From: Candidatus Rokuibacteriota bacterium
GTDB lineage: Bacteria; Methylomirabilota; Methylomirabilia; Rokubacteriales; CSP1-6
Length of the DNA stretch: 57,281 bases
Direction of reading: 5' to 3'
Assembly (NCBI GenBank): GCA_003220315.1
Contig: QHSA01000149.1
Span: 1-57,281 of the forward strand
Each line of letters starts with the position of its first letter. The stretch's first letter is position 1. Both the position numbers and the translations under genes were made by a program. The notes under the pieces were generated by a model that was not told the DNA's origin, ran no database searches, and was given only the letters and a program-made list of their open reading frames with translations. Positions 8,611 to 16,072 of the stretch are shown here, one piece after another.

Positions 8611-9432
8611 TCACCAGGGTCCGACCGCGAGCCCGTGGAGGACCATGCGGATCCCGACCAGGGCCAACGCGACGGCGAGCATGCGCCGGATCGTGACGGG
8701 GCGCGTCCGGACCGACACCCGGGCGCCGAGCTGGGCGCCGGCGAGGATGCCAGCGCCCATCAGGGCGGTTGTCGTGAGGTCCACGTGCCCGAGGGCGAAG
8801 AACGTGCCGGCGCCGACGAGCGTGGAGATCGAGAGGACGAAGTGCGAGGTCGCCGTGGCGACGTGCACCGGCAAGCTCAGCACGACGATGAGAAACGGCA
8901 CGTGGATGATCCCGCCGCCGATCCCGAAGACGCTCGAGAGGATCCCGACGAGAAGGCTGACGACCACACCCTTCCAGGCGTCCACGTGGTAGACGTGAGC
9001 CGCGCCGCTCGTGTCCACGATCCGCCGGGCGCCGGCCCGCGCCGAGGGCGCCGCGGTGATCCCCGAGAAGAGGAGCACCGCGATCAGAACGAGGAGGACG
9101 CCGAACGCAAGGCTGAACTCGTTCGAAGACATCGCGCGCGTGAGGTACGCGCCGCCGATGGCGCCGGGAATGGTGGCGGCCGCGAACTTCCAGCCGAGCT
9201 GGAGATCCACCCGGCGCTGGCGCAGGTAGGCGAAGCTACCGGAGGCGGCGTTGAGGAACACCAGCGAGAGCGAGGTGCCGACGGCGTCCGCGGGCGGGAA
9301 GTGGTACCCGATGAGCAGCAGCGGGACCAGGAGGAAGCCACCCCCCGCGCCGATCAGCGTCCCGAACGCACCGACAACGAACCCCAGGAAAACGAGCGCG
9401 GCGCCGAGGAGGATCGTGACCTCCGGAGGCAT
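8611..9432 (-). CDS. TauE/SafE-family membrane anion exporter
   Basis: 273 residues with about eight hydrophobic helices. The two-fold repeat typical of TauE/SafE (DUF81) is visible: GTLIGAGGGFLLVPLL near residue 27 and SSVFGIGGGIIHVPFL near 170. The family exports sulfite, sulfoacetate or related organosulfur anions. The start is MPPEVTILLG; the longer frame upstream has no coding character and would cross the divergent gene's promoter. The gene is divergent from the YeeE/YedE pair 25 bp away, placing two sulfur-type transporters back to back. The substrate is inferred from family and context. Confidence 0.88.
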   Translation of the reverse strand: MPPEVTILLGAALVFLGFVVGAFGTLIGAGGGFLLVPLLLIGYHFPPADAVGTSLSLVFLNAASGSFAYLRQRRVDLQLGWKFAAATIPGAIGGAYLTRAMSSNEFSLAFGVLLVLIAVLLFSGITAAPSARAGARRIVDTSGAAHVYHVDAWKGVVVSLLVGILSSVFGIGGGIIHVPFLIVVLSLPVHVATATSHFVLSISTLVGAGTFFALGHVDLTTTALMGAGILAGAQLGARVSVRTRPVTIRRMLAVALALVGIRMVLHGLAVGPW

Positions 9433-9456
9433 CGCCAGAGGATAGCGTGAGGTGGC

Positions 9457-9987
9457 ATGACTGGTCGTGAGAATATGTCGCCGATGCGTCCCTACTGGTC
9501 GCCGTACCTCGCGGGCGTCGCGCTCGGGTTGACCCTGCTCGCCACCTATCTCCTGATGGGCTTCGGCCTCGGTGCGTCGGGCGCCTTCGCCCAGGTCGCC
9601 GCGCGTCTCGAGGGGGCCGTCGCGCCTGGGCGAGCCCACGCGAACCCGTACCTCGTGGGCTACCTGGACGCAGGCCGCCTGTGGGCCCAGTGGATCGTGG
9701 TCGAGATGGTCGGCGTGATCGTCGGCGCCGTCCTGGGCGCCTGGACAGCGGGCCGCTTCGCCTGGCGGCTCGAGAAGGGGCCGCGCATCGGCGCGGGCCG
9801 CCGGCTTCTCTTCGCCTTCATCGGCGGAGCGACAGTGGGGTTCGCGAGCCGGGTCGCTCAGGGGTGCACGAGCGGCGTCGCGCTCTCCGGCGGCGCCGTG
9901 CTGGCGCCGGGCGCCTGGGCGTTCCTCGCGACGTTCATGGCCGGCGGGTTCGTCACCGCGTGGATCGTGCGGAGGGCGTGGCGATGA
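9457..9987 (+). CDS. YeeE/YedE-family inner membrane protein (first half-type subunit)
   Basis: 176 residues, about four to five helices. It contains the family signature SRVAQGCTSGVALSGG near residue 130, with the Cys used in the thiosulfate/sulfur-compound permease family. Length matches the half-size YeeE/YedE proteins that work as adjacent pairs, rather than the fused about 350-residue TsuA type. A GAGG motif precedes the ATG at 9457; a second ATG at 9475 is possible. The stop overlaps the next gene's ATG (GCGATGAG), so it is co-translated with the second subunit. Probable role: uptake of a reduced sulfur or selenium species. Confidence 0.85.
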   Translation: MTGRENMSPMRPYWSPYLAGVALGLTLLATYLLMGFGLGASGAFAQVAARLEGAVAPGRAHANPYLVGYLDAGRLWAQWIVVEMVGVIVGAVLGAWTAGRFAWRLEKGPRIGAGRRLLFAFIGGATVGFASRVAQGCTSGVALSGGAVLAPGAWAFLATFMAGGFVTAWIVRRAWR

Positions 9988-10556
9988 GCTGGCCGCTCGA
10001 TCTCGAGGGCGCGGGCGGGCTCGCGATCGGGCTCCTCGCGGGTGTGGCCTTCGGCTTCATCCTCGAGCGCGGCGGTCTGGGTGATCCGAAGAAGCTCACG
10101 GGCCTCTTCTATCTCGAAGACTTCACGATGCTCAAGGTCATGTTCGCCGCGATCGCCGTGGCTGCCGCGGGCATCGGCGCGCTTTCGCTGCTCGGCGTGC
10201 TGGACCTCTCGCGAATCGCCGTCCAGCCGACCTATCTCTGGCCGCAGGCCGTGGGCGGCTTGATCCTCGGCGTCGGGTTCGCGCTCGGCGGCTACTGACC
10301 CGGCTCCTCGGCCGTGGGTGCGGCCTCGGGTCGGCTGGACGCGCTCTTCTTCATGCTGGGTCTGATCGCGGGCGTCATCGTCTTCGCCGAGATCTATACG
10401 GCGATCGCGGCGTTCGTCTGGAGCGGCTCCCTCGAGAGCGCGACCCTCGCCGAGCTGCTCGGGCTTCCGTTCTGGCTGCTGGCCGCGCTGGTGGTGGTGA
10501 TGGCCCTCGGGACCTTCTGGCTCGTCAGGCGGCTCGAGCTCAAGGCGGGGCGGTAG
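9984..10556 (+). CDS. YeeE/YedE-family membrane protein, candidate selenoprotein (in-frame TGA at 10296-10298)
   Basis: Reading through one in-frame TGA gives a 190-residue membrane protein beginning MSWPLDLEGAGG. The TGA falls exactly in the family motif, normally GGYCPGTS: the sequence reads GFALGGY-TGA-PGSSAVGAASGRLD, so selenocysteine would replace the conserved Cys. The frame stays open to 10556 with three or so further helices (LDALFFMLGLIAG, FWLLAALVVVMAL), which also belong to this family. A hairpin fitting the bacterial SECIS consensus starts 12 nt after the TGA. The alternative is a nonsense mutation with re-initiation at GTG 10314, but a random stop precisely at the redox-active Cys codon is unlikely. 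The partner gene upstream keeps its own Cys. Selenocysteine machinery is not in this window. Confidence 0.75.
10296..10325 (+). promoter_or_regulatory. candidate bacterial SECIS element
   Basis: After the TGA at 10296-10298, GGCCG (10310-10314) pairs with CGGCC (10321-10325), closing a 6-nt loop TGGGTG that starts 17 nt from the TGA. A 2x2 internal loop and a short CC/GG lower stem extend it. Bacterial SECIS elements need a stem-loop with a G in the first two loop positions about 16-37 nt after UGA; this satisfies that. Folding was done by eye. Confidence 0.6.
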
Positions 10557-10570
10557 GCCGGGGAGGCGCC

Positions 10571-11266
10571 ATGCCGCTGACACCGCACGTCGAGCACCAC
10601 TTCACCGCGAGCGCGATCGTCAGGGACATTGTCATCGGCATGTCCGACGGTCTCACAGTGCCGTTCGCGCTGGCGGCGGGAGTCTCGGGCGCCGTGGATT
10701 CGACGGCGCTCGTCGTCACCGCCGGCGTCGCCGAGATTGCCGCCGGCGCCATCGCCATGGGCCTGGGGGGCTACCTGGCCGGCAAGAGTGACCTCGAGCA
10801 CTACATCAGGGAGCGCGCGCGGGAGGAGATCGAGATCGCGGAGAAGCCCGAGGTCGAGGCCGAGGAGGTCAGGGAGCTGCTCCAATCGCACGGTCTCACC
10901 GCCGAGGAGAGCGCGCCCGTCGTCGAGGCCCTCCGCAGGCGCCCGGAGGCGTGGCGCGACTTCATGATGCGCTTCGAGCTCGGGCTCGAGAAACCCGACC
11001 CCGCCCGCGCGCGGACGAGCGCCGTCGTCATCGGCGGGGCATACGTCGCGGGCGGGTTGATCCCGCTCACCCCCTACATGCTCGCGGCGAGCGCGCGAAG
11101 CGCCCTGCCGTGGTCGGTCCTCGTGACGCTGACGGCGCTGGCCGTCTTCGGCTGGGGCAAGGGCAACTTCGCGGGCACGACGCCGCTCAGGAGCGCGCTC
11201 CAGACCGTGCTCATCGGCGGCCTCGCGGCCGGTGCCGCCTTCCTCATCGCGCGCCTCATCGCCTAG
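10571..11266 (+). CDS. VIT1/CCC1-family (DUF125) iron/manganese transporter
   Basis: 231 residues. The N-terminal helix carries RDIVIGMSDGLTVPFALAAG, the family hallmark, with VVTAGVAEIAAGAIAMGLGGYLAGKSD next. A cytosolic helical insertion rich in Glu (REEIEIAEKPEVEAEEVREL, about 85-130) matches the metal-binding segment of vacuolar iron transporter homologues. Three C-terminal helices follow. A GGGGAGG ribosome site precedes the ATG. It is co-oriented 14 bp after the YeeE/YedE gene, so likely in the same operon. The predicted role is Fe2+/Mn2+ export or membrane storage transport. The end overlaps the convergent GNAT gene by 4 bp. Confidence 0.9.
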   Translation: MPLTPHVEHHFTASAIVRDIVIGMSDGLTVPFALAAGVSGAVDSTALVVTAGVAEIAAGAIAMGLGGYLAGKSDLEHYIRERAREEIEIAEKPEVEAEEVRELLQSHGLTAEESAPVVEALRRRPEAWRDFMMRFELGLEKPDPARARTSAVVIGGAYVAGGLIPLTPYMLAASARSALPWSVLVTLTALAVFGWGKGNFAGTTPLRSALQTVLIGGLAAGAAFLIARLIA

Positions 11267-11814
11267 CGCCCGCGCTCCTCGCGGCGCGTGAAGAGAAGCT
11301 CCGTCACACCCTGCTCCGTCTTGCGCTCGCGGACGTCGCCGAAGCGCGTGATGAGGTCGAGCATGCGGCGGTTGTCGGAGAGGACATAGGCGCGGAACCG
11401 CCGAATCCCGCGCGCGGCCGAGGAATCGAGCACCTCGCGGACGAGGATCGTGCCGAGCCCTCGGCCCTGCCAGCCGTCCTCGACGACGAACGCGACCTCG
11501 ACCGTGTCCGGCTCGTCGGTCGGCTCGTAGCGTCCGACCCCGATGATCTCGACGCCGTCGGCGCCGTCGTGCTCGGCGACGAGCGCGAGCCGCCGGCGGT
11601 AGTCCACCGTGGCCAGGACCTGTGCCCAATCGGGCGGCAACCGCTTCATGACCGTGAAGAAGCGGTGGTAGGCGGTATCGCGGCTGAGCCGGCCGTAGAG
11701 CTCCTGGAGCCGCGGCGCGTCCTCCGGACGGATCGGACGGATGTGGATATAGGAGCCGTCCCTGAGCTTGACGTCTTGGACGAGCTCCCGCGGGTACTCG
11801 GCTGGCGTGGTCAC
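11263..11814 (-). CDS. GNAT-family N-acetyltransferase
   Basis: 183 residues from GTG. The beginning VKLRDGSYIHIRPIRPEDAPRLQELYGRLSRDTAYHRFF is typical of GNAT domains related to the C-terminal acetyltransferase domain of protein acetyltransferases (Pat-like). VEVAFVVEDGWQGRGLGTILVREVL contains the acetyl-CoA pyrophosphate loop (Q/RGxGxG). The start was placed at GTG 11814, since the longer frame lacks coding character; no clear ribosome site precedes it. It is convergent with the VIT1-like gene and divergent from the membrane acyltransferase. The substrate is unknown, with lysine acetylation possible. Confidence 0.85.
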   Translation of the reverse strand: MTTPAEYPRELVQDVKLRDGSYIHIRPIRPEDAPRLQELYGRLSRDTAYHRFFTVMKRLPPDWAQVLATVDYRRRLALVAEHDGADGVEIIGVGRYEPTDEPDTVEVAFVVEDGWQGRGLGTILVREVLDSSAARGIRRFRAYVLSDNRRMLDLITRFGDVRERKTEQGVTELLFTRREERGR

Positions 11815-11911
11815 GCGAATGATTCTAATCTGCTGTTCCAGCGATTGTCGGGGGCCCCCCAACGGGGGAGATCCCATCGACCCAACCCGTCTTGATGTAG
11901 ACTCCTGGCCG

Positions 11912-13018
11912 GTGGCGACGCCGGCATCGGGACGACAGCTCTTCCTCGACGGCCTCCGGGGGCTGGCCCTGATCTTCATGGTGCTGAACCACACGGGCCG
12001 GTGGTGGATCGAGCGCCCGCTGGGGTGGCCGCGGTATCACCTGGTGTACCTCACGGTGACGCTCGCGGCACCGATCTTCCTGTTCCTCGTCGGCTTCTGC
12101 CTGCCGCTCTCCTATCTCAACTCGACCCTCACGCGCGGCGAGCGCTACGTGTCGGTCGCGTGGAAGTACGTCCGGCGCGGCGCCCGCCTCGTCGTCGCGG
12201 GCTGGTTCCTGAATCTGCTCGTGTTTCCCGACGAGCCGCTGTTCGCCGGCGGGGTGCTCCAGACGATCGGCCTCTCGATCGTCGGCCTGACGCTGCTGTT
12301 GCCGCTGCTCCGCCGGCGCGCCGCGGGGTGGGCGCTCCTGGCGGCGGCGCTCGGCGTCTACGCGAGCTTCGCCCTCGCGCACCCGTTCCTCCGCCGCTGG
12401 CTGACTCGCCATCCCGTCGTCGCCGCCGTGTGGTTTTCCGATTTTCCGCTCTGGCCGTGGCTCGCCGTGGCACTCCTCGGCGTGGTGCTCGGGTGGGTGT
12501 GGGCCGAGGGCCAGCGGCGCGGCGACGACGATCGACGGTACTTCGGGATGATGAGCCTCGCCGGCGTGCTGTGCCTCGCGGCGTTCCTCGCCCTCGAGCT
12601 CGCCGTCGGGCCGACGCCGCACTTCTACTCGGGGCGTGATCTCGTTCTCAACCAGCACTGGAACCCCGGCCCCGTCACGTGCCTCTGGATCCTCGGCATC
12701 GTGTTTTCGCTGCTGCCGGCCATGTACGACCTCATGAAGGTGCGGCGGGTCCAGGTGCCCTGGCTGGTCGTTCTCGGCCAGAACGCGCTGATGCTCTACT
12801 TCGTCCACCAGGTGATCGTCCTGACCTTCCTCCGGCAACGCTTCGGCGTGCTCTTCCACTCCTGGTGGGCCTACGTGCTGGCCAACGCGCTCCTGATCGC
12901 GGCGCTCGTCGTCCTCGCACAGGTCTGGCCCCCGTTCAAGCGGCGGGCGCTGGCGCTCGTGCGTGGAAGCGTGCAGCGGCGAACGTCGGCCGCCGAGCGC
13001 CGCCAGGAAGCCCTCTAG
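11912..13018 (+). CDS. multi-pass membrane acyltransferase-like protein (HGSNAT/DUF1624 type)
   Basis: 368 residues with about ten helices. The N-terminal LFLDGLRGLALIFMVLNHTGRWW resembles the first helix of the heparan-alpha-glucosaminide acetyltransferase catalytic (DUF1624) and related transmembrane acyltransferase families, with a conserved His after the RG motif. LFLVGFCLPLSY and LVVLGQNALMLYFVHQVIVL are further family-like segments. I chose the GTG at 11912 because the region before it is non-coding in character and the D-G-L-R-G motif then falls near residue 12. The tail after the last helix is basic. The likely role is acylation of cell-surface glycans or lipids; no partner gene is seen. 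Confidence 0.7.
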   Translation: MATPASGRQLFLDGLRGLALIFMVLNHTGRWWIERPLGWPRYHLVYLTVTLAAPIFLFLVGFCLPLSYLNSTLTRGERYVSVAWKYVRRGARLVVAGWFLNLLVFPDEPLFAGGVLQTIGLSIVGLTLLLPLLRRRAAGWALLAAALGVYASFALAHPFLRRWLTRHPVVAAVWFSDFPLWPWLAVALLGVVLGWVWAEGQRRGDDDRRYFGMMSLAGVLCLAAFLALELAVGPTPHFYSGRDLVLNQHWNPGPVTCLWILGIVFSLLPAMYDLMKVRRVQVPWLVVLGQNALMLYFVHQVIVLTFLRQRFGVLFHSWWAYVLANALLIAALVVLAQVWPPFKRRALALVRGSVQRRTSAAERRQEAL

Positions 13019-13102
13019 GGTGCTCATCGGACGCGCCGGTTCGCTTGGTCAGGACACGGGACTCGGTGACGTCAGAGCCCCAGGAGCGCTATGGGGCACG
13101 TC

Positions 13103-13131
13103 TTGCACGTCTGACAGGGTCGTATTACAAT
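13103..13131 (+). promoter_or_regulatory. candidate sigma70 promoter of vapBC (leaderless)
   Basis: TTGCAC (13103-13108) and TACAAT (13126-13131) are separated by 17 bp. The VapB ATG lies 7 bp after the -10, so the transcript would begin at or next to the start codon, consistent with the lack of a ribosome site. GTCG at 13119 and CGAC at 13133 flank the -10 and could be part of an autoregulatory operator. Confidence 0.5.
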
Positions 13132-13137
13132 TCGACA

Positions 13138-13392
13138 ATGAAAACCCTCACCGTGCGACTCCCTGAGGGGCTCGTGGCGGAGATCGAAGCCGAGTGTCGC
13201 CAACGGCAGCGCTCGAAATCCGATGTCGTTCGAGAGCGCTTGACCCTCGCCGGTGGACGACGCTCACGGCGCGTGCCTCCTGCCGTCATCGCCGATCTCG
13301 TCGGCTCCGTGGATGGGTTACCAGCCGATCTGAGTGGGCAGAAGAAGGCATATTTGAAGAGCACGGGCTATGGCCGGAAGCGTGCTCGTTGA
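13138..13392 (+). CDS. ribbon-helix-helix antitoxin (VapB-like)
   Basis: 84 residues. MKTLTVRLPEGLVAEIEAECRQRQRSKSDVVRERL is a classic CopG/RHH DNA-binding fold: a beta strand TLTVRLP followed by two helices. The C-terminal part (GSVDGLPADLSG) resembles the toxin-wrapping tail of VapB antitoxins. It overlaps the PIN toxin gene by 23 bp, the usual antitoxin-first order. It probably represses its own promoter together with the toxin. The start at 13138 matches the RHH strand and the leaderless promoter. Confidence 0.88.
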   Translation: MKTLTVRLPEGLVAEIEAECRQRQRSKSDVVRERLTLAGGRRSRRVPPAVIADLVGSVDGLPADLSGQKKAYLKSTGYGRKRAR

Positions 13393-13780
13393 CGCGGGCT
13401 TTCTAATCGCTCTGCTGAGCCGCCGCGACCGCCACCACCCGTGGGCGGCGGCCCAATCGCCGCGTCTGGCCCCACCCTGGAAGACCTGCGAGGCGGCTCT
13501 GTCCGAAGCGTTCCACCTTGTCGGGTCGCGCGGCCGACCCAGCCTCGCCGCGATTCTTCGCCGCGGCGCCGTGGTCGTCGCCTTCGATCTCGGCGACGAA
13601 CTGGACCGGGTCCTCGCTCTCATGCAGAAGTACGCCAACGTCCCGATGAGCCTGGCCGACGCCTGCCTCGTGAGGATGAGCGAAACTCTGGCCGACCCGG
13701 TCCTTGTCACTACCGATGCCGATTTCAGCATCTATCGGCGCCACAGCCGCCAGGTTGTTCCCTGCATGACCCCCTACTGA
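13370..13780 (+). CDS. PIN-domain ribonuclease toxin (VapC-like)
   Basis: 136 residues. The acidic active-site residues of the PIN fold are visible: Asp8 in VLVDAGFLIALL, Glu41/Glu46 in CEAALSEAFHL, Asp97 in MSLADACLVRM and Asp116/118 in TTDADFSIYRRH. VapC toxins cleave tRNA or rRNA when released from their antitoxin. The gene starts inside the end of the antitoxin gene, so expression is coupled. Length and motifs are complete, so the system looks functional. The region 13781-13877 after it holds nothing recognisable. Confidence 0.9.
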   Translation: MAGSVLVDAGFLIALLSRRDRHHPWAAAQSPRLAPPWKTCEAALSEAFHLVGSRGRPSLAAILRRGAVVVAFDLGDELDRVLALMQKYANVPMSLADACLVRMSETLADPVLVTTDADFSIYRRHSRQVVPCMTPY

Positions 13781-13877
13781 GTACCCCGCCGCCGCGGCGA
13801 GCGCCGGTCGCACCTAGGGGGTCAACACCATTTCGAGACCTGACACTCTAATCACGTCGCGCTCGCCAGGCGTCATC

Positions 13878-14621
13878 TCAGTGGCTCGCGTGCGCCGCCG
13901 GGAGCATGGTCTCCACCAGGGCGCGCATCTCGTCGCTGCTCCACTCGCGCGCACCGACCGCCATGCCCGCGACCTCGCCGCCGGGACGGACCAGGAACGT
14001 CGCTGGCAGCCCGGTGACCCGCCAGGCGCGTGAGGTCCGGAGCTCGGCGTCGAGCAGGATCGGGAACGTCAGCTTCTGGTTCCGCACCCACGGCTCGATG
14101 AGCGTGCGTGGCGCCCCGCGGTCCACGGACACGCCGAGGACGACGAGGCCGCGGTCGCGGTACTCGCGCCACAGCGTCTCGAGCGTCGGCATCTCGAGCC
14201 GGCACGGCTCGCACCAGGTGGCCCAGAAGTTCACGACGACCAGCTTGTCCGCGTGGTCGGCAAGCGTCGCGGCGCGTCCGTCGAGCGTCGCGAGCCGGAC
14301 GGGGGGCCCGTGCTGGCCGTCGGTGAGCTCGGTGACGCCCGCCTTCTCGAACGGGTCGAGCGGCGGGGCGGCGTGCTGCGCATGGTGGCCGCCCTCCTCG
14401 CCGGGCCGCCTCAGCGGGAGCGCCCAGAGCAGGGCGCCGAGGAGGAGGACGGCGAGCCCCGCGCGCGCGAGCGTCGGGTACCGTCGCTCGCCGATGAGAC
14501 TAAGAGCGCGTCGGGGTGACCGCCGTTCGAGCGCGGGCTCCGCCCGCGCAACCCTTCCTGGGGGTGGCTCGGAGGGGGCCGTTGAGGCCCCCTTCGATGG
14601 TCTAGACGCCCAGCTTCTCAC
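13878..14621 (-). CDS. TlpA/ResA-like membrane-anchored thioredoxin
   Basis: A hydrophobic anchor (about residues 52-70, AGLAVLLLGALLWALPL) precedes a periplasmic thioredoxin fold: KLVVVNFWATWCEPCRLEMPTL has the CxxC redox site, followed by LPATFLVRPGG with the cis-proline. Such proteins keep periplasmic cysteines reduced, for example in cytochrome c maturation. The start is problematic: no ATG/GTG/TTG lies in frame close before the anchor, and the first possible start (GTG 14621) overlaps the end of livF. About 30 N-terminal residues would then be encoded by a bipalindromic repeat element (14524-14604), so insertion of that element may have replaced the original 5' end. It is the last gene of the Liv operon. 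Confidence 0.8.
   Translation of the reverse strand: MRSWASRPSKGASTAPSEPPPGRVARAEPALERRSPRRALSLIGERRYPTLARAGLAVLLLGALLWALPLRRPGEEGGHHAQHAAPPLDPFEKAGVTELTDGQHGPPVRLATLDGRAATLADHADKLVVVNFWATWCEPCRLEMPTLETLWREYRDRGLVVLGVSVDRGAPRTLIEPWVRNQKLTFPILLDAELRTSRAWRVTGLPATFLVRPGGEVAGMAVGAREWSSDEMRALVETMLPAAHASH
14524..14604. repeat. bipalindromic repeat element, copy 1
   Basis: About 80 bp nearly identical to the reverse complement of 53345-53427. It contains two perfect or near-perfect hairpins: GCGCGGGC/GCCCGCGC around a short loop, and GGGGGCC/GGCCCCC around GTTGA. A related first hairpin occurs at about 22444-22473. It lies between livF and the TlpA coding region and is read as part of the TlpA frame. 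Confidence 0.8.
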
Positions 14622-15309
14622 GGGTCACCGGACTCTCCCGCAGCTCCGTCGCCGAGGCCGCGAACACGATCGCTCCCTTCTCCATAATATAGCCGCGGTC
14701 GCACACGGCCAGGGCCACTCGCGCGTTCTGCTCGACGAGGAGCACCGCGACGCCGAGGCGCTTGAGCTCCGTGACCATGTCGCGAATCAGGCGGATGAAC
14801 GCGGGGGCGAGCCCCTGCGTCGGCTCGTCCATCAGGATCAGCCGTGCCCCCGCCATCATCACGCGCGCGATCGCGAGCATCTGCTGCTCGCCTCCCGAGA
14901 GCGTCTTGCCCGGTTGCTCCAGCCGCTCGGAGAGGCGCGGGAAGTGATGGAACACCTCCTCGAACCGGCGACGGCGGAGCGCGGCCGAGCGGTTGGCGAC
15001 GGCCGAGAGGCCCAGCTCGAGGTTCTCGCGCACCGTCAGCCCCGGGAAGATGCGCCGGCTCTCCGGCACGAGCCCGATCCCGAGGCGCGCGATCTCGTGG
15101 GGGGTGAGTCGGGTGAGGTCGTGGCCGTCGAACTCGATCGCCCCGCGCCACGGCTTGAGAAAGCCCATCGCGGTCTTCATGAGCGTGGTCTTGCCCATGC
15201 CGTTCCGACCGAGCAGCGCGACGGCCTCGCCCGAAGGGACCTCGAGCGACACGCCGAAGAGAATCGGCGTCGCCCCGTAGCCGGCGTGGACGTCGGTGAT
15301 CCTGAGCAC
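14602..15309 (-). CDS. livF: Liv-type ABC transporter ATP-binding protein LivF
   Basis: 235 residues. Walker A LLGRNGMGKTTLMK, Q-loop region, signature LSGGEQQML and Walker B RLILMDEPTQGLAP are all intact, followed by the H-loop region LLVEQNARVALAVCD. The QNA motif and length are typical of LivF. It pairs with LivG to energise import of branched-chain amino acids or related amides and small organic acids. It follows livG by one base and precedes the TlpA-like gene. The substrate depends on the binding protein encoded upstream. Confidence 0.93.
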   Translation of the reverse strand: MLRITDVHAGYGATPILFGVSLEVPSGEAVALLGRNGMGKTTLMKTAMGFLKPWRGAIEFDGHDLTRLTPHEIARLGIGLVPESRRIFPGLTVRENLELGLSAVANRSAALRRRRFEEVFHHFPRLSERLEQPGKTLSGGEQQMLAIARVMMAGARLILMDEPTQGLAPAFIRLIRDMVTELKRLGVAVLLVEQNARVALAVCDRGYIMEKGAIVFAASATELRESPVTREKLGV

Positions 15310-15310
15310 C

Positions 15311-16072
15311 CTAGTCTTCGGCGCCCCCGAGGTACGCCTCGATCACCCGCGGGTCGCTCCGGATCGCCTCGGGCGTGCCCTCGGCGATCTTCTCACCGAA
15401 GTGGAGGACGGCGACCCGGTCGGAGATCCCCATGACGACGGACATGTCGTGCTCGATCAGGAGGACCGTGAGGCCGCGCTGGAGCGCGATCCTCCGGATC
15501 AGCGCGGTCGCGTCCTTGGTCTCGCCCGGGGTCATCCCCGCCGTCGGCTCGTCGAGCAGGAGCAGCGTCGGCTCGGTGGCGAGCGCCAGGCAGATCTCGA
15601 GGTACCGCTGCTCGCCGTGCGACAGGTTCTGGGCCGGCTCGTCGCGCCTGGTGGCGAGGCCGAACGGCTCGAGGAGCTCCGTCACCCGCGCCTCCACATC
15701 GGCCGAGCGCCACAAGGACGCGAGGCGCCCCGACTCGGGTGCGCGCGACTGCGCGGCGACGCGCACGTTCTCGCGGACGGAGATCGCGGGGAAGATGTTC
15801 GTGATCTGGAAGGTCTTCGCGATGCCCAGCCGGTTGATCCGCTCGGGCGGCCAGCCGGCGATCTCGTGGCCGCGGAAGGTCACCCGGCCGGCGCTCGGGG
15901 CGTAGAGGCCCGAGACCACGTTGAAGAGCGTCGACTTGCCGGCGCCGTTCGGTCCGATGACCGAGAAGACCTGGCCCTCGGACACGGCGAAGCCGACGCG
16001 GCTCAGCGCCGCGAGGGCGCCGAAGCTCTTGGAGACCGAGTCGACCTCGAGGACTACGCCCCGTGCCGCCAT
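15311..16072 (-). CDS. livG: Liv-type ABC transporter ATP-binding protein LivG
   Basis: 253 residues starting MAARGVVLEVDSVSK. Walker A GPNGAGKSTLFN, LivG-type AKTFQITNIFP, signature LSHGEQRYLEI, Walker B LLLLDEPTAGM and LIEHDMSVVM identify it. The ATG lies within the last codons of livM (19-bp overlap). It forms the ATPase pair with LivF. The signature has LSHGE, the usual LivG variant of LSGGQ. No unusual features. Confidence 0.93.
   Translation of the reverse strand: MAARGVVLEVDSVSKSFGALAALSRVGFAVSEGQVFSVIGPNGAGKSTLFNVVSGLYAPSAGRVTFRGHEIAGWPPERINRLGIAKTFQITNIFPAISVRENVRVAAQSRAPESGRLASLWRSADVEARVTELLEPFGLATRRDEPAQNLSHGEQRYLEICLALATEPTLLLLDEPTAGMTPGETKDATALIRRIALQRGLTVLLIEHDMSVVMGISDRVAVLHFGEKIAEGTPEAIRSDPRVIEAYLGGAED

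Noticed and set aside
10314-10556. Independent short membrane protein gene starting at GTG 10314
   Set aside because: It is in frame with the upstream YeeE/YedE gene, lacks a ribosome site, and begins just after the conserved motif; read-through of TGA as selenocysteine explains it better.
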